From Stieleria tagensis (GTDB lineage: Bacteria > Planctomycetota > Planctomycetia > Pirellulales > Pirellulaceae): 64,000 nucleotides of DNA. The DNA lies in NCBI RefSeq assembly GCF_024129865.1, contig NZ_JAMYFE010000094.1, forward strand, positions 42,103 through 106,102, in the 5' to 3' direction. Position numbers and translations under genes: made by a program. Shown piece after piece: positions 37,720-49,100 of the stretch. Within the stretch, counting starts at the first letter, position 1. Each line of letters begins with the position of its first letter. The notes below the pieces were generated by a model, which saw only the letters and a list, made by a program, of their open reading frames with translations, made no database searches and was not told the origin of the DNA.

Positions 37720-37760
37720 CACCCGCATTACTGACGCGTCGGGTTGCGATAAACTGGCTT
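37720..37760. repeat. Possible decayed half-copy of the 108-bp palindromic repeat
   Basis: CTGACGCGTCGGGTTGCGAT (37730-37749) resembles the reverse complement of the left arm of the copy at 4706 (CTCACACGTCGGGTTGTGAT). No matching second arm is seen. The rest of the 37515-37890 gap holds no recognisable gene. Confidence 0.4.
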
Positions 37761-37890
37761 TCCGATTCGATTGGCACACCGCTTGCACCCTAGTCCTAGA
37801 GTTGCCGCTGCGAACCGAATCGCTTGAGACGGTCGTGGCGGCTATCATTGAGCACAACTGTTCCACCAATACAAGTATCGGAGTTTAGAG

Positions 37891-38307
37891 ATGGTCACTC
37901 GTGAAGAGATTCGGGGACAATGGAATCAAGTCACCGGACAGTTAAAGGAGCACTGGGGACAATTGACCGACAATGACCTACAACGTGCCAAAGGCTCGGC
38001 CGAGCAACTGGTGGGGGTCGTTCAGCAAAAAACGGGCGCTTCCAGACGCGAAGTAGAAGAATTTTTGTCGAACGCGATTCGCAGCGGAAGTTCGACAATG
38101 TCACGGGTTGCCGAGTCGGCATCCCAATACGCCGACGAAGCCACGCAAGCCGCAGCCGAACAATACGCTCGGGCTGCGGAAAAGACCAAGCAGTGGGGCG
38201 ATGAAGTCACACGCACTGTCAAAGAGCGTCCGGGTGAATCGCTCGCGGTCGCGTTCGGATTGGGCATCGCCGCTGGCGCGCTGTTCTTTCTTGGACGTCG
38301 CCGCTAA
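37891..38307 (+). CDS. CsbD-like / YqjD-like (DUF883) membrane-anchored stress protein
   Basis: The 138-residue protein starts with a CsbD-type segment (EEIRGQWNQVTGQLKEHWGQ, then LTDNDLQRAKGSAEQLVGVV). A long amphipathic, alanine- and glutamate-rich helix follows (ESASQYADEATQAAAEQYAR), then the YqjD-type end: ERPGESLAVAFGLGIAAGAL and FFLGRRR, a single C-terminal membrane anchor with an arginine stop. A GGAG lies 7 nt before the ATG. YqjD-like proteins sit in the inner membrane and can bind ribosomes in stationary phase in E. coli; whether this hybrid does so is unknown. It heads a three-gene run with the YqjE-like and small YqjD-like proteins. Confidence 0.85.
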   Translation: MVTREEIRGQWNQVTGQLKEHWGQLTDNDLQRAKGSAEQLVGVVQQKTGASRREVEEFLSNAIRSGSSTMSRVAESASQYADEATQAAAEQYARAAEKTKQWGDEVTRTVKERPGESLAVAFGLGIAAGALFFLGRRR

Positions 38308-38350
38308 ACCGCTGCCAACTTTCCTGTCCCTCCTCCCAACCCATTGACCT

Positions 38351-38818
38351 ATGAATCAGCCACCCGAACCGAAAGGTCTAGGCCGCATCTTCGCAGACGT
38401 CATCGAACTGTGCGAATTGCAATGGCAATTGATCTCGGTCGATAGCCAACATGCCAAGCGACAGCTGATCAAAGGATCCGTGTTGGCCGGTTTGGCCGCA
38501 ATCTTTGTTGCCGGTGCCTGCCTGTGTTTTGCGCTGGCAGCCGGTTGGTTGCTGGAGGATTTGACGACCTTGCCGACCAGTGCCTGTTTTGGCATCGTCG
38601 GATTGACCGGAGTGTTGATCGCAGCCATCCTCGGCTGGATCGCAATCCGTCGGTTCGGCGCTGCATCAGACGCATTGACGGAAGCAAAAAGCGAGTTTTC
38701 GGAGAACCTGAAATGGCTCAAGGCAACCATTATCTCCCCCGAATCCTCGGCTCGTAACCGTTTCCGCGCACACGATTTCCATACCCAGACGCAAGCTCCG
38801 CAATCAGATCGGAGGTAG
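38351..38818 (+). CDS. YqjE-like / holin-superfamily membrane protein
   Basis: This 155-residue protein has a short polar N-terminus (RIFADVIELCELQWQLISVD) and two adjacent membrane helices (SVLAGLAAIFVAGACLCFALAAGWLL and SACFGIVGLTGVLIAAILGW), followed by a basic, helical cytosolic tail. This is the layout of the YqjE / Phage_holin_3_6 group. In many bacteria YqjE is encoded beside YqjD, as here (44 bp downstream of the CsbD/YqjD-like gene). Family placement rests on topology and synteny. Confidence 0.75.
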   Translation: MNQPPEPKGLGRIFADVIELCELQWQLISVDSQHAKRQLIKGSVLAGLAAIFVAGACLCFALAAGWLLEDLTTLPTSACFGIVGLTGVLIAAILGWIAIRRFGAASDALTEAKSEFSENLKWLKATIISPESSARNRFRAHDFHTQTQAPQSDRR

Positions 38819-38852
38819 TGATCAACTTATGAACCTTCAAGGAGAGACGACG

Positions 38853-39092
38853 ATGTCTACACAACCCAACAGCATTCCCGCGGCCGAGCAGTCTCAGGCA
38901 CGCCAAGTATTTCAAGACGGTGCCGATGCACTTGCCGCAACGGCCAGAGACGCCACCGAGCACTACGTCACAGAACCGGCGAGTGATATCTTTACACTGG
39001 CCAAAGAATACGCCAAAGACAAACCGGAAGTCGCGGCGGCTTGGGCGTTCGGCATCGGATTTTTGATCGGCTGGAAATGCAAACCTTGGTAG
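38853..39092 (+). CDS. Small YqjD-like (DUF883-like) membrane-anchored protein
   Basis: The 79-residue protein (STQPNSIPAAEQSQARQVFQ...) has an amphipathic N-terminal helix and ends with KDKPEVAAAWAFGIGFLIGW KCKPW, the same KxxPExxxxxAFGxGFxxG anchor seen in DUF883 proteins. AAGGAGA at 38839-38845 lies 7 nt upstream of ATG 38853, which decides the start over an ATG at 38829. It follows the YqjE-like gene by 34 bp and is probably in the same transcript. Confidence 0.8.
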   Translation: MSTQPNSIPAAEQSQARQVFQDGADALAATARDATEHYVTEPASDIFTLAKEYAKDKPEVAAAWAFGIGFLIGWKCKPW

Positions 39093-39132
39093 CCAGCCCT
39101 CTGTTTGGCACCCTCGAAACGGTGAATCGACT

Positions 39133-39621
39133 GTGAAAGCGATGTTGGGATCCTGTCTGGTCGTCGATGACGTTCGTTCGATACGACGCCAAGTCGTCAC
39201 GTGGATGTCCGAATTGGGATTCGAATGTCGCGATGCTGACAACGGCGCCGGTGCTTGGGAATTGCTCCAGCAGCGGCCCGTCAATTTGGTTGTCACCGAT
39301 ATCGACATGCCCGTCAGCAGCGGATTTGACTTGCTACAATCAATCCGCTCAAGTTCCGACGACGCGCTACGGCAAACTGCCGTCTTGGTCATCAGTAGTT
39401 TACGAGACCATGAAATTGAACCGTTGGTCCGTCAACAACAGGCCAATGCGTTTGTGATGAAACCGCTAGACAAGTCTCTGTTTGTAGACGCGGTGTTCAG
39501 AACCCTACGAGACTCACCGGCATGGGGAAGCTTTCCAACCAACCTTGGCGAAGCACACCAGATCTCGCCCCGCCTGCGTGACTTGGTGCGACGCGCGCAA
39601 GAAAGCCAATCTCAACAGTAG
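39133..39621 (+). CDS. Single-domain response regulator receiver protein
   Basis: The 162-residue protein is a CheY-like receiver: acidic pair in SCLVVDDVRSIRR, phosphoacceptor Asp56 in VTDIDMPVSSGFDLL, and Lys110 in AFVMKPLD. Thr/Ser of the switch is VISSL. About 35 residues follow the receiver without an output domain (WGSFPTNLGEAHQISPRLRD). The start is GTG 39133, with an ATG three codons later. No histidine kinase lies nearby, so its partner is elsewhere. Position 40 bp after the YqjD-like gene suggests that it may belong to the same stress-response unit. Confidence 0.88.
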   Translation: MKAMLGSCLVVDDVRSIRRQVVTWMSELGFECRDADNGAGAWELLQQRPVNLVVTDIDMPVSSGFDLLQSIRSSSDDALRQTAVLVISSLRDHEIEPLVRQQQANAFVMKPLDKSLFVDAVFRTLRDSPAWGSFPTNLGEAHQISPRLRDLVRRAQESQSQQ

Positions 39622-39636
39622 GGTGGAAAGGTCTGC

Positions 39637-41064
39637 ATGCAAATTCAGGGAATCGAGCGATTTGGGTGGTGTCGTGTCGGGGTGGTATGGATCGGCTTGC
39701 AGGTGCTTTCGGTCGCGTCGCTGGTTGCCGCACCACCCTGCCGCATTCAAATCGTGGATCAAAGCAATGGCTGGCCGGTGCCGCTGGTTGAACTAACCAC
39801 CACCCATCATGTTCGTTTCATTTCCGACAATGCCGGCGTCATCGCATTCGATTTACCGGAATTGATGAACACCGAAACTTGGTTTTCGATTCGTGGTCAT
39901 GGTTATTCGGTCGACAAAGACGGATTTGGTTTCGCCGGCGTTCGGTTGACTCCGCGCCCCGGCGAAACGCTCACTGTTTCAGTTCGCAGAGAAATGCCGG
40001 GAAAGCGTCTCGGTCGCCTGACCGGCGGTGGCTTGTTTGCCGAAAGCCAGAAGCTGGGTGATCACCAACAGTGGACCGAACAGGGAATCCTAGGCTGTGA
40101 CAGTGTGCAAAACATTCATCACAACGGAAAACTAATTTGGGGTTGGGGCGACACGACGGTAGCCAAGTATCCCTTGGGCAGGTTTCATATGACCGGCGCC
40201 ACAACCATTCCGCGTCCACTGGAATCGTTTCAGCCACCGCTGCAATTGCGATTCGATTATGTCCGCGATGTAGAAGGGATGCCGCGGGACGTTGCAAAGA
40301 TGCCGGGTCCGGGGCCGACATGGCTGTTCGGCTATGTCAGTCTGGCGGACGATCAAGGGCGACATCAGTTGGGTGCAACCTACTCCAAAATCAATCCGCC
40401 GTTGGACGAGTACGAGAAAGGACTGTGCATTTGGAATGACGATGCGCAACGCTTTGATCGCGAGAAAGTCGTCTGGAAAAAGTCGGACCAGAATCCGCAA
40501 CCGCCCGAGATGCCCCATGGACATTGCGTGCTGTGGACCGATGACGACGGCATCCAGTGGGCCTTGTTCGGCGACCCGTTTCCGACCATTCGTTGCCGAG
40601 CGACCTACGCAGACTGGTCAGATCCGTCGAAGTGGGAAACGATCGATGCACCGCGATCTGTCAGTCTGGCGCAGCCTGGTTCAGAAAACAATCAATCCCA
40701 GATCGAACCTCACCGTGGTGCCATCGCGTGGAATGAATTTCGCCAAAAATGGGTCACCGTGTTCACCCAGAAATTTGGTGACTCGTCGGCTTTGGGTGAA
40801 ATCTGGTATGCCGAATCCGACTCGCCACTGGGCCCCTGGGCCGGTGCCGTGAAAGTGGTCACGCATGACAATTACACCTTCTACAACCCGCAACTGCACC
40901 CAGGTTTTGTTCAACCGGGTTCGCCAATTTTGTTGTTCGAAGGCACCTACACATCGACGTTCTCTAAAACCACATCGCCCTCGCCGCGATACGACTACAA
41001 CCAAGTGTTGTACCGATTGGACTTGGATGAACTGTTCGCCGACCAACCGAGTTCGAGCCATTAG
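39637..41064 (+). CDS. Secreted propeller-like protein, possibly DUF4185-related
   Basis: The 475-residue protein has a signal peptide (VGVVWIGLQVLSVASLVAA) after an AAAGGT five bases before the ATG. Residues of about 36-120 form a small beta domain (RIQIVDQSNGWPVPLVELTT), like a carboxypeptidase-regulatory fold. The rest looks like a five-bladed beta-propeller of the glycosidase/DUF4185 type: HHNGKLIWGWGDTTVAKYPL, YEKGLCIWNDDAQRFDREKV, PHGHCVLWTDDDGIQWALFG, RGAIAWNEFRQKWVTVFTQK and GEIWYAESDSPLGPWAGAVK. Catalytic residues of GH32/43/68 were not identified, so enzymatic activity is not claimed. Confidence 0.7.
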   Translation: MQIQGIERFGWCRVGVVWIGLQVLSVASLVAAPPCRIQIVDQSNGWPVPLVELTTTHHVRFISDNAGVIAFDLPELMNTETWFSIRGHGYSVDKDGFGFAGVRLTPRPGETLTVSVRREMPGKRLGRLTGGGLFAESQKLGDHQQWTEQGILGCDSVQNIHHNGKLIWGWGDTTVAKYPLGRFHMTGATTIPRPLESFQPPLQLRFDYVRDVEGMPRDVAKMPGPGPTWLFGYVSLADDQGRHQLGATYSKINPPLDEYEKGLCIWNDDAQRFDREKVVWKKSDQNPQPPEMPHGHCVLWTDDDGIQWALFGDPFPTIRCRATYADWSDPSKWETIDAPRSVSLAQPGSENNQSQIEPHRGAIAWNEFRQKWVTVFTQKFGDSSALGEIWYAESDSPLGPWAGAVKVVTHDNYTFYNPQLHPGFVQPGSPILLFEGTYTSTFSKTTSPSPRYDYNQVLYRLDLDELFADQPSSSH

Positions 41065-41096
41065 TCCGGCGGTTGTTTGCGGCAGCAGCACAAGGA

Positions 41097-42893
41097 TTAC
41101 TGAGGGATTGCCGGATTGTCGCCAACGATCACGGGATCGAATTCATCAGCGGGCATCAACTGCTGTTGATTGATTGCCAGCTCACTTTGAAACGCCGACA
41201 GCGACGGCAGACAATTCGAACGGTTTCGCATGATGTCGATTCGTTGCTCTTGTAACAGCGTCCCCTTGGCACGTGCCAGACTGATCAACGACAGGTTATA
41301 GGTCGCCAGCGTCTGTGCGAGGGCATGTTCCGACAGAGCCAATCGGTTCTGTGCAGCGATCAAATTGTCCAAGAACAGGGTGGCCGAGGGATCATTGCCG
41401 GCCAAGACTTCCCAACGCTTGCGAATCGCCACCACTTCGGCTTGGCTCGCTTGCATGCTCAAGTACTTTGCCTGTAGTTCGGCATACGACGTTTGGACTT
41501 CGCGGACAGCCACTTCGACTTCCAACATCAACGACTCGATGGTCGCCTGAAGCTGACTTTGCAGTTGCCGCAGCTCCAATTGTCGCCGACGCAAACGGGC
41601 GCGTGCGGTTCGATTGCACACCGGATACTCATAGATCAAACCGACGCCAAAGCCGGGTTGTCCTTCGGTAAACTGATCGCCAAACGAATTGCTGATGTCG
41701 TAGTTGCCGTTCAGTCCCGCCACGTAGGATTCCAGCACTGCGTCGAGCACAGGCTGAAGTTCATTGACCGCAATGTCTCGCCGACGAGCCGCCCCAGAAA
41801 TTTGCTTTCGCGCCTGAGCAATTTCCGGGCGCATGTTCAAGGCTGTCAGTTTGGCTTGAACCATGTCCACGCCAACCGGCTGAGATTCGGGAGCTGCGAC
41901 CGGCAACAGTTCCAATAAACCGTCTTCCTCCAGACTCGGGTCATTGATCAATCGAATGATCCGCGATTCCGCGTTGCGGACGGCCGTCTGGCTGCGAGTC
42001 AGCATGGCTTGACGTTCGGTGACCGCACTCATCGCCCGATACAGTTGCGATTGATCGACGTCCAAATTACGTCGTTGATTCAACACGTCATAGATTTCGC
42101 GGCCCTCGCGAGTCAGTTTGACCCGCTGAAGCAACGACGCGCGTTCGACGTACAACGCCCAATAGCTGCGAGCGACTTCCAGTACCTGGGATTGCAATTG
42201 ACGGGAAAATTCGTCGTTCGCCGCGGACGCGTCGAGTTTGGCCAGGTAGATCTGTGACGTATTGTAGTATTCGCCGGCACCGCGTTTGAGCGGCTGGATG
42301 TAACGCATTCTCAACCGCGACGACCCTTGGTCGTCGGGGCGAAAGAAGATCGAATTGTTGTCGCGCAGTCCAAACTCTTGGGCGATTTCGAATTGACCGC
42401 CGTGATAGTTTCGCCGCCGCATACCGCCCAGGAATTGCCAATCGGTTTCTTGGAAACGGTCTTCGTTCGGATCGCCCACGGTCAGCGTGTTGCCGACAGG
42501 GTCACTCCTGCTTTGGAAATCGGATTCAGCAAACACACGCCAATCGAACAGCCCGCATTCTTCGGTGATCCGCTGCTCGCGGATCAACGGCAGTTCGCTG
42601 AAGGTACGGATTTGAGCCGAGTACTGTAGCGCTCCGGACACGAGTGTGCTGACACTGACATCTACCGGACGATCATCGGCCGACAGTGGCGAAGCGACTT
42701 GCTTTTGCCACCACGGCGCATAGCCGGCCGGCATGGCGCTGGTGCCGGCGACGTTAATCGTGGCATAGTCCGTGCTCAACGGCGCCGCATAGCTGTCCGC
42801 GGTTGTCGTCGGTGGCGTTGGTTGTTGAGCGGAAACTGCTTGCGTGGTCGCAAGCGCCGCAATCAGATTGAGTACGATCCGTCGAGATGCCAT
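41097..42893 (-). CDS. TolC-family outer membrane channel protein
   Basis: The 598-residue protein starts with a signal peptide (VLNLIAALATTQAVSAQQ) six bases after TAGGAG. It consists of two repeats of long helices plus strands typical of outer membrane efflux proteins: LQSQVLEVARSYWALYVERA and LNMRPEIAQARKQISGAARR in the first half; EYPVCNRTARARLRRRQLEL, VAVREVQTSYAELQAKYLSM and LDNLIAAQNRLALSEHALAQ in the second. TolC proteins form trimeric channels that dock to HlyD/MFP adaptors. The gene lies 218 bp downstream of the giant DUF11 gene on the same strand; three HlyD-domain genes lie beyond that gene. The 42894-43111 gap shows nothing recognisable. Confidence 0.92.
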   Translation of the reverse strand: MASRRIVLNLIAALATTQAVSAQQPTPPTTTADSYAAPLSTDYATINVAGTSAMPAGYAPWWQKQVASPLSADDRPVDVSVSTLVSGALQYSAQIRTFSELPLIREQRITEECGLFDWRVFAESDFQSRSDPVGNTLTVGDPNEDRFQETDWQFLGGMRRRNYHGGQFEIAQEFGLRDNNSIFFRPDDQGSSRLRMRYIQPLKRGAGEYYNTSQIYLAKLDASAANDEFSRQLQSQVLEVARSYWALYVERASLLQRVKLTREGREIYDVLNQRRNLDVDQSQLYRAMSAVTERQAMLTRSQTAVRNAESRIIRLINDPSLEEDGLLELLPVAAPESQPVGVDMVQAKLTALNMRPEIAQARKQISGAARRRDIAVNELQPVLDAVLESYVAGLNGNYDISNSFGDQFTEGQPGFGVGLIYEYPVCNRTARARLRRRQLELRQLQSQLQATIESLMLEVEVAVREVQTSYAELQAKYLSMQASQAEVVAIRKRWEVLAGNDPSATLFLDNLIAAQNRLALSEHALAQTLATYNLSLISLARAKGTLLQEQRIDIMRNRSNCLPSLSAFQSELAINQQQLMPADEFDPVIVGDNPAIPQ

Positions 42894-43111
42894 CCGAGGC
42901 TCCTAGTAGTGTCTGCCACAGTGTTCGAGAGGTAGCCATCACCACATCCACTGGGTGTACGGCACCTTGGGCCACTCTGCATTTCGACGCTGGAACACAC
43001 ATTGGGCAACAGAATTCCCTGTCGCCGGATCAATCCACAGGTCTCCTAGAACACGACGGACCGGCACAACCGGTACCGTCGCTAGTTCCCGCCTACTATC
43101 TACGCCTAGAT

Positions 43112-46100
43112 TCACTCGCCCGCCAGCGATGAACTCACTCGGCTACGGTAAGCCGACAATTCCCCCAAATCGGTCAACTGCAGCGGCTGTTCGTCGGCTG
43201 CTTGCATCGAGTGCAGGACCTGGCCAGAACGTCCACGGAACCCGTCATCGTTGAAGCGGGAAACACTAAAGAACGTCGCCGCGCGGGGCACCGGTTCATA
43301 GTAGCGTCGCAGGTTATAACCGGCATTATCGTTCCGATTGTAACCGGCAAACGTCTCATGCGCCCGGCTGCTATGGTCGCTTTCGTCGATCGCAACGCCT
43401 TGGAAGTTAGCGACATAATTGCCGCCGACATCGGTCACCGTGGTGCGCCAACCGATCAAATCGCCAGAACCGTCACGGATTTCCAAATACAACGTGGTGC
43501 CAGGATTCGCCGTACCACTCATGATCGTTTCAACCGGCAATTCCGGTGTCACCAGACGGGGCAACTCGCGATCCTCGCCTAAGAACGTGTTGAACGAATC
43601 ATACGAATAAACGATTAACTGATCGGTGTCAGTGTCGTGATTGTTCTCCGGTGTGGGGTCGGGACCAAGTCGCGGATCGTAGGTCACATCAACTTCGTTG
43701 GTGAATTCTTTGGTGTTCAGATCCAGCCCGGTATTTTTCACCTGCCCCGTCAGCGTCAACACAATCTGTCCGCCTTCTCCGGCCAGAAAGCCAACATCCC
43801 AAGTCACGATTCCAGTCGTGGGATCGTAAACACCACCATCGGATGCCGAAACAAAATTCAAAACGTCGTCCGGGAAGGTGTCGGTCACAGTGACGCCGGT
43901 TGCGTCTTCGATACCAACATTGGTGACGACGATCTGATAGGTCAAAGTGTCACCTAAGAACGCCTGTGTGATTCCGTCGTCTTTCGTCACCGTCAGGTCA
44001 GGGGTATTGAAGCGAGAATCGGGTGTCACCACCAAATCGACATTGTCGATCGGCGTGGGATCAACATCATTGTGCGTCACTTGCACGCCATTGATGTAGA
44101 ACTCAGTGGGAGGTGCCGGATCGCTCAATCGGACCGTCAACTGCAAATCAACGGTCTCACCAATCGCCATGGTTGGAATTTCCCAGATCACGGTGCCCGT
44201 GCTCGGGTCGTTGCTGACGTAGTAGGGATCTGAAGAACCGGCAAAGGAAATTCCATCCGGTAGCACGTCAGTGACAACCACGTTGGTAGCGACATCTGCA
44301 TACGGCCCTGCTTTATTTGTCACCACAAAGGTGTACTCAAAAACTTGACCGGCAACCAACTCCGTTTCCACTGTGCTTTTGTCGATGGTTAAATCTGGAC
44401 CGACGATCGTCGCGTCGACGGAATCGTCCGTATTGTCAGGGCGTTGCTCTGGGTTGAACCCCGGTTGATTGTCCCAATCCAAATCAACGGCGTTGGTGAC
44501 CAAAGCACCGTAGGAATTGATATCGCTCGTGACTTCCGCGTCGAAGCTAACCGTCACCGTATCGCCGAGCAGCAATTCATCGATGCTGATATCGATCGTG
44601 TTTCCGCTGGAACTGTCGACGACGGTCGATCCGACGGGAGCAACAATCATAATCGTGGAAACATCCAATGTCATTTCTGGCGGCAACGTGTCCAGAATCA
44701 GCAAATCGAACGCGTTAGCAGTGCTCGCCCCGGTGTGCATGATGTCAAACGTGTAGGTCACCGTGTCGCCCAAGTGCGGCGTGTCATCACTGATCGATTT
44801 CTCGATCTCCAAAAATGGCTCAATGATCGTGATGTCTGCTGTGTCATTATCGGTCAGTCCATTGGTCGACGTGACTTGGGCATCATTCGTCTTGACGTCG
44901 TTGTTGTTATTCGCCGAATCGTTGACGACCAAGGCGTTGTAGGTGATCAAGAACGAATCATTTGCGGTGTTATTGTCTCCTTGATTGACCACGTCTCCCA
45001 AATCGATCGTCAGTTGGCCGTTGCTGAACGACGCAACCGGAGCCTGGCTGAAACTGAAATTCCCACCCGCGTTGACCGACACTGACAATGGGTTCGCGAT
45101 CAGCCGGTCGGGTAGATTGTCCGTCACCACCACGGCCGTCGTCGTGCCCTCGAACATGGTGACTTCCAGTTGGTAGGTCACCACATCGCCGATGGCATAT
45201 TCCGTCGGTCCGACCACGGTCTTGTCCAGCTCCAAGCCTTCGCCGACTGTGATCGTGACTGTGTCGTCATTGAAATAGTTGTTCAATCCGCCGGTGTCCG
45301 GACGACTGCTGCCGTCACGCTCGCCGGTTTCCGCACCCGGATCTTGGTCACCCGATAGCGAGGACCAATCCACCGTCGCGTCGTTGGTCAGCACTTCGCC
45401 GCGGGTCACACTGTCTTGCAATTCGATCGTATAGGTCAGCGTGATCGTCGCGCCGACTGGCATGTCGAAATCGCCACCCTCGATCGTGATCCCAGTCCCG
45501 CCGCCGGTAATCGCCGCCGTTGGTGCACCAGCGATTGGGAAGCCGGTCGCCACCAGACTATCAACACTGATGATCAGTGTGTCGCCCGGAGCGATGTCGG
45601 CGAAATTCACATTGTACGCCGTGCTGGTGCCAGTGTTTTCCAGCACCACTTCGTACTGAACCGTGTCACCGGCATCCGGCGCAGTCGGCGCACCGCCGAC
45701 GATCGTCTTGGTCAATTCCACTTCCGGCTCGACCAACTCGACATCGGCCGTCGCGGTGTCGGTAAACGTCGCATAGTCAACTTGTGCGGTGTTGGTCAGC
45801 GGCGTTCCGGTGTCTTGATTGCCATCCACATTCAACACCAACGCGTCGACTTCGATGATGATCTGGGAGTCGGCTGCTGTGCCGCTGGGCAGGGCCACTT
45901 GATCGACGTCGAAGTTGATTTCAAACGCGTCGTCGTAGGCGTCTGCAGTGTTGTTTTGCAGCGTAATCGTTGATCCATTGAGCGTAATGCCGCTGCCGGT
46001 CGTGAATCGGACCGCGTTGGGATCGTTGACGATTGCCAAAAAGTCCGGCAACTGATCGCTCAGGATCACCGCATCATTGTACAGACCGGCCGACAAATCC

Positions 46101-49100
46101 AAGCTGATCTGATAGGTCACCGTCTCGCCGATCGCCAGGTCCGTGATCGCCGGGTCGTGCTGGCCGCTGCCGGTACCCGCTTCCGAGCTATCGACCACAA
46201 TCTTGCTGATCCCGATTGATTCCTGGCCGGTGTCGATGGTGTGATCGTCGTTGTCCGTGCCGGTACGACCGCCGGTCCCCGGTAAACTGTCATAGTCGAC
46301 CACCGAGGTATTAATGATCGTGTCACCGGCCGGATCAACGTTGGCATTCAGAATGGCGTCGAAGGTGATCGTCACCGTTTCACCCAGTTCCAACACGTCC
46401 ACATCCACTTCCAACGCGGTGTCGCCGGCGCTGTTGCCCGTGGCAATCGTAACGGTACCACCACCGCTGGTCACTGCGGTCACGCTACCGACAACCAAGT
46501 CCAGCGTATCTTGATCGCCCATTCCATTGAGCAGACTGTCGGTGATCACCAGATCAAACGCATCGGTCGAGCTACCGCCTGCCGCCGAATTACTGACTAC
46601 CAACGTGTAGGTCACCGTATCACCCACCGATGCCGTTGTCGTCGGGGATGATTTGTCGATCGTCAGAACCGGTTCAACAAGCGTGATCATCGCATCGTCA
46701 GTGTCGGTCAGACCGTTGGTCGATGTCACCGTCGCCGTATTGGTCTTGGTTTGACCATCCACGTTGCCTGGATCGTCGACGATCAACGCTTCATACTGGA
46801 TGATGAAACTGTCGTTGGTCGAATCGTTGTCGCCCGTGTTGACCACATCACCCACGTTCACCGTCAACACACCGCCGCTGAAGTCAATCACTGGCGCAGT
46901 CGGGTTGAACGTGAAATTGCTGCCGGCGATCACCATCACCGTCGACGTGTCAACGGTCATCACATCAGGGATGTCGTCGAGCACAATCACGTCCGGCGTG
47001 CTGCCTTCGAACAGACTGACCTCGATTTGATAGGTCACCGTGTCGCCGATCGAATACACCGTCGGTCCGACCACGGTCTTGTCCAGCTCCAAGCCTTCGC
47101 CGACTGTGATCGTGACTGTGTCGTCATTGAAATAGTTGTTCAATCCGCCGGTGTCCGGACGACTGCTGCCGTCACGCTCGCCGGTTTCCGCACCCGGATC
47201 CTGGTCGCCCGATAGCGAGGACCAATCCACCGTCGCGTCGTTGGTCAGCATTTCGCCGCGGGTCACACTGTCTTGCAATTCGATCGTATAGGTCAGCGTG
47301 ATCGTCGCGCCGACTGGCATGTCGAAATCGCCGCCATCGATCGTGATCCCAGTGCCGCCGCCGGTAATCGCCGCCGTTGGTGCACCAGCGATTGGGAAGC
47401 CGGTCGCCACCAGACTATCAACACTGATGATCAGTGTGTCGCCCGGAGCGATGTCGGCAAAGTTCACGTTGTACGCCGTGCTGGTGCCAGTGTTTTCCAG
47501 CACCACTTCGTACTGAACCGTGTCGCCGGCATCCGGCGCCGTCGGCGCACCGCCCACGATTGTCTTGGTCAATTCCACTTCCGGCTCGACCAACTCGACA
47601 TCGGCCGTCGCGGTGTCGGTAAACGTCGCATAGTCAACTTGTGCCGTGTTGGTCAGCGGCGTTCCGGTGTCTTGATTGCCGTCCACGTTCAATACCAACG
47701 CGTCGACTTCGATGACGATCGTTGCGTCGGCACCGGCGGACCCTGGCAACGCGACTTGGTCCACATCAAAACTGATTGTGAAGGCGTCGTCGTAAGCATC
47801 CGGTGTATTGTTGGCGACCGTCGGTGTGGCGGTAGAGGCCAACGTGATGTCGCTACCGATACTGATGATTCGCACGTCGCTGACGCCGTCGACCAATGCC
47901 AGGAAGTCCGGCAATTGATCGCTCAAGATCACTGCGTCGTTGTACAGACCGGCCGACAGGTCCAGGCTGACTTGATAGGTCACCATTTCTCCGATCGCCA
48001 AATCGGTAATGTTGGTGTCGTGCTGATCGGAGGTGGTGCCGGCTTCCGAGCTATCGACCACAATCTTGCTGATCCCGATCGATTCCTGGCCGGTGTCGAT
48101 CGTGTGATCGTCGTTGTCCGTGCCGGTGCGTCCGCCCGGTCCGGGCAAGTTGTCATAGTCGACCGTCGAAGTGTTGATGATCGTGTCACCAGCCGGATCG
48201 ACGTTGGCGTTCAGAACCGCTTGGAATTCAATGGTCACCACTTCATCGATCGCCAGTTGGTCCACCGTCACCTCGACGGTGTCATCACCGGGATCATTGC
48301 CTTCGGTCACATCGACGGTCCGCCCCGCAGGTTGCGACGTGATCACTACGCTGCCGACCACCAGGTCCAATGTGTCGTCGGCCAGCAAACTGTTCAGAAG
48401 ATCGTCGCTGATTACCAAATCAAACGCATCGGCGGTGCTGCCGTTGCTGGCCAAGTTATCGACGGTCAGCGTGTAGGTCACGGTATCGCCGACCGAGGCA
48501 GTGGTGGTGGCGGAGGTTTTGTCGATCATCACCACCGGTTCGACCACGTCGACGGTCGTGGTGGCGTCATCGGTAAATCCAGGGTAGGTCAGCGTGGCCG
48601 TGTTGATCAGAGTGTCACCGTTCTGATTCGCCGGCACATCGGTCAGGACCGCGACAACCTCGAACACCATCATGTTTTCGTTGCTGATCGCGCCGACGCC
48701 ATTGACCAAGTCGGTGAACGTGAACGTTGGGTTGCCGCTGCTAGTATCGGTGACTAGATTCGAAAAGGAGACATTGGAATCCGACTCGGCTGCGACATAG
48801 GTGGCACTGACCAGTTCCAGCACTCCGGGGGTTATCGGCAGCAGATCGCTGACGACAAAGTCATTGGGGTAGGTCGCTTCGGGCAGCGTGATGGTGATGC
48901 GGAAGGTTGCTTCTTCGCCGATCAGCAGATCGTTTCCGCTGGTCGATGGCTGGCTGGTATCGATCAAGGTCTTTTCGATCGTTGGGACCGCCGTGGTGAT
49001 CGTGGTCTTGTCCGAATCAAAATAATCGTTCAGCGATCCAGGTGTGGGGGCGTTGCTGCCGTCACGCTCTCCGTCGGGTTGGCCGGAGTTGACATCGCCG

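Noticed and set aside
47273..48757. Long plus-strand frame of 494 codons, and similar ones at 44444-45085 and 53441-54478
   Set aside because: They are antisense to the giant gene; its Asp/Val/Thr-rich codons rarely give stops on the other strand. The products show repeat-derived arginine/valine-rich sequence with no domain.
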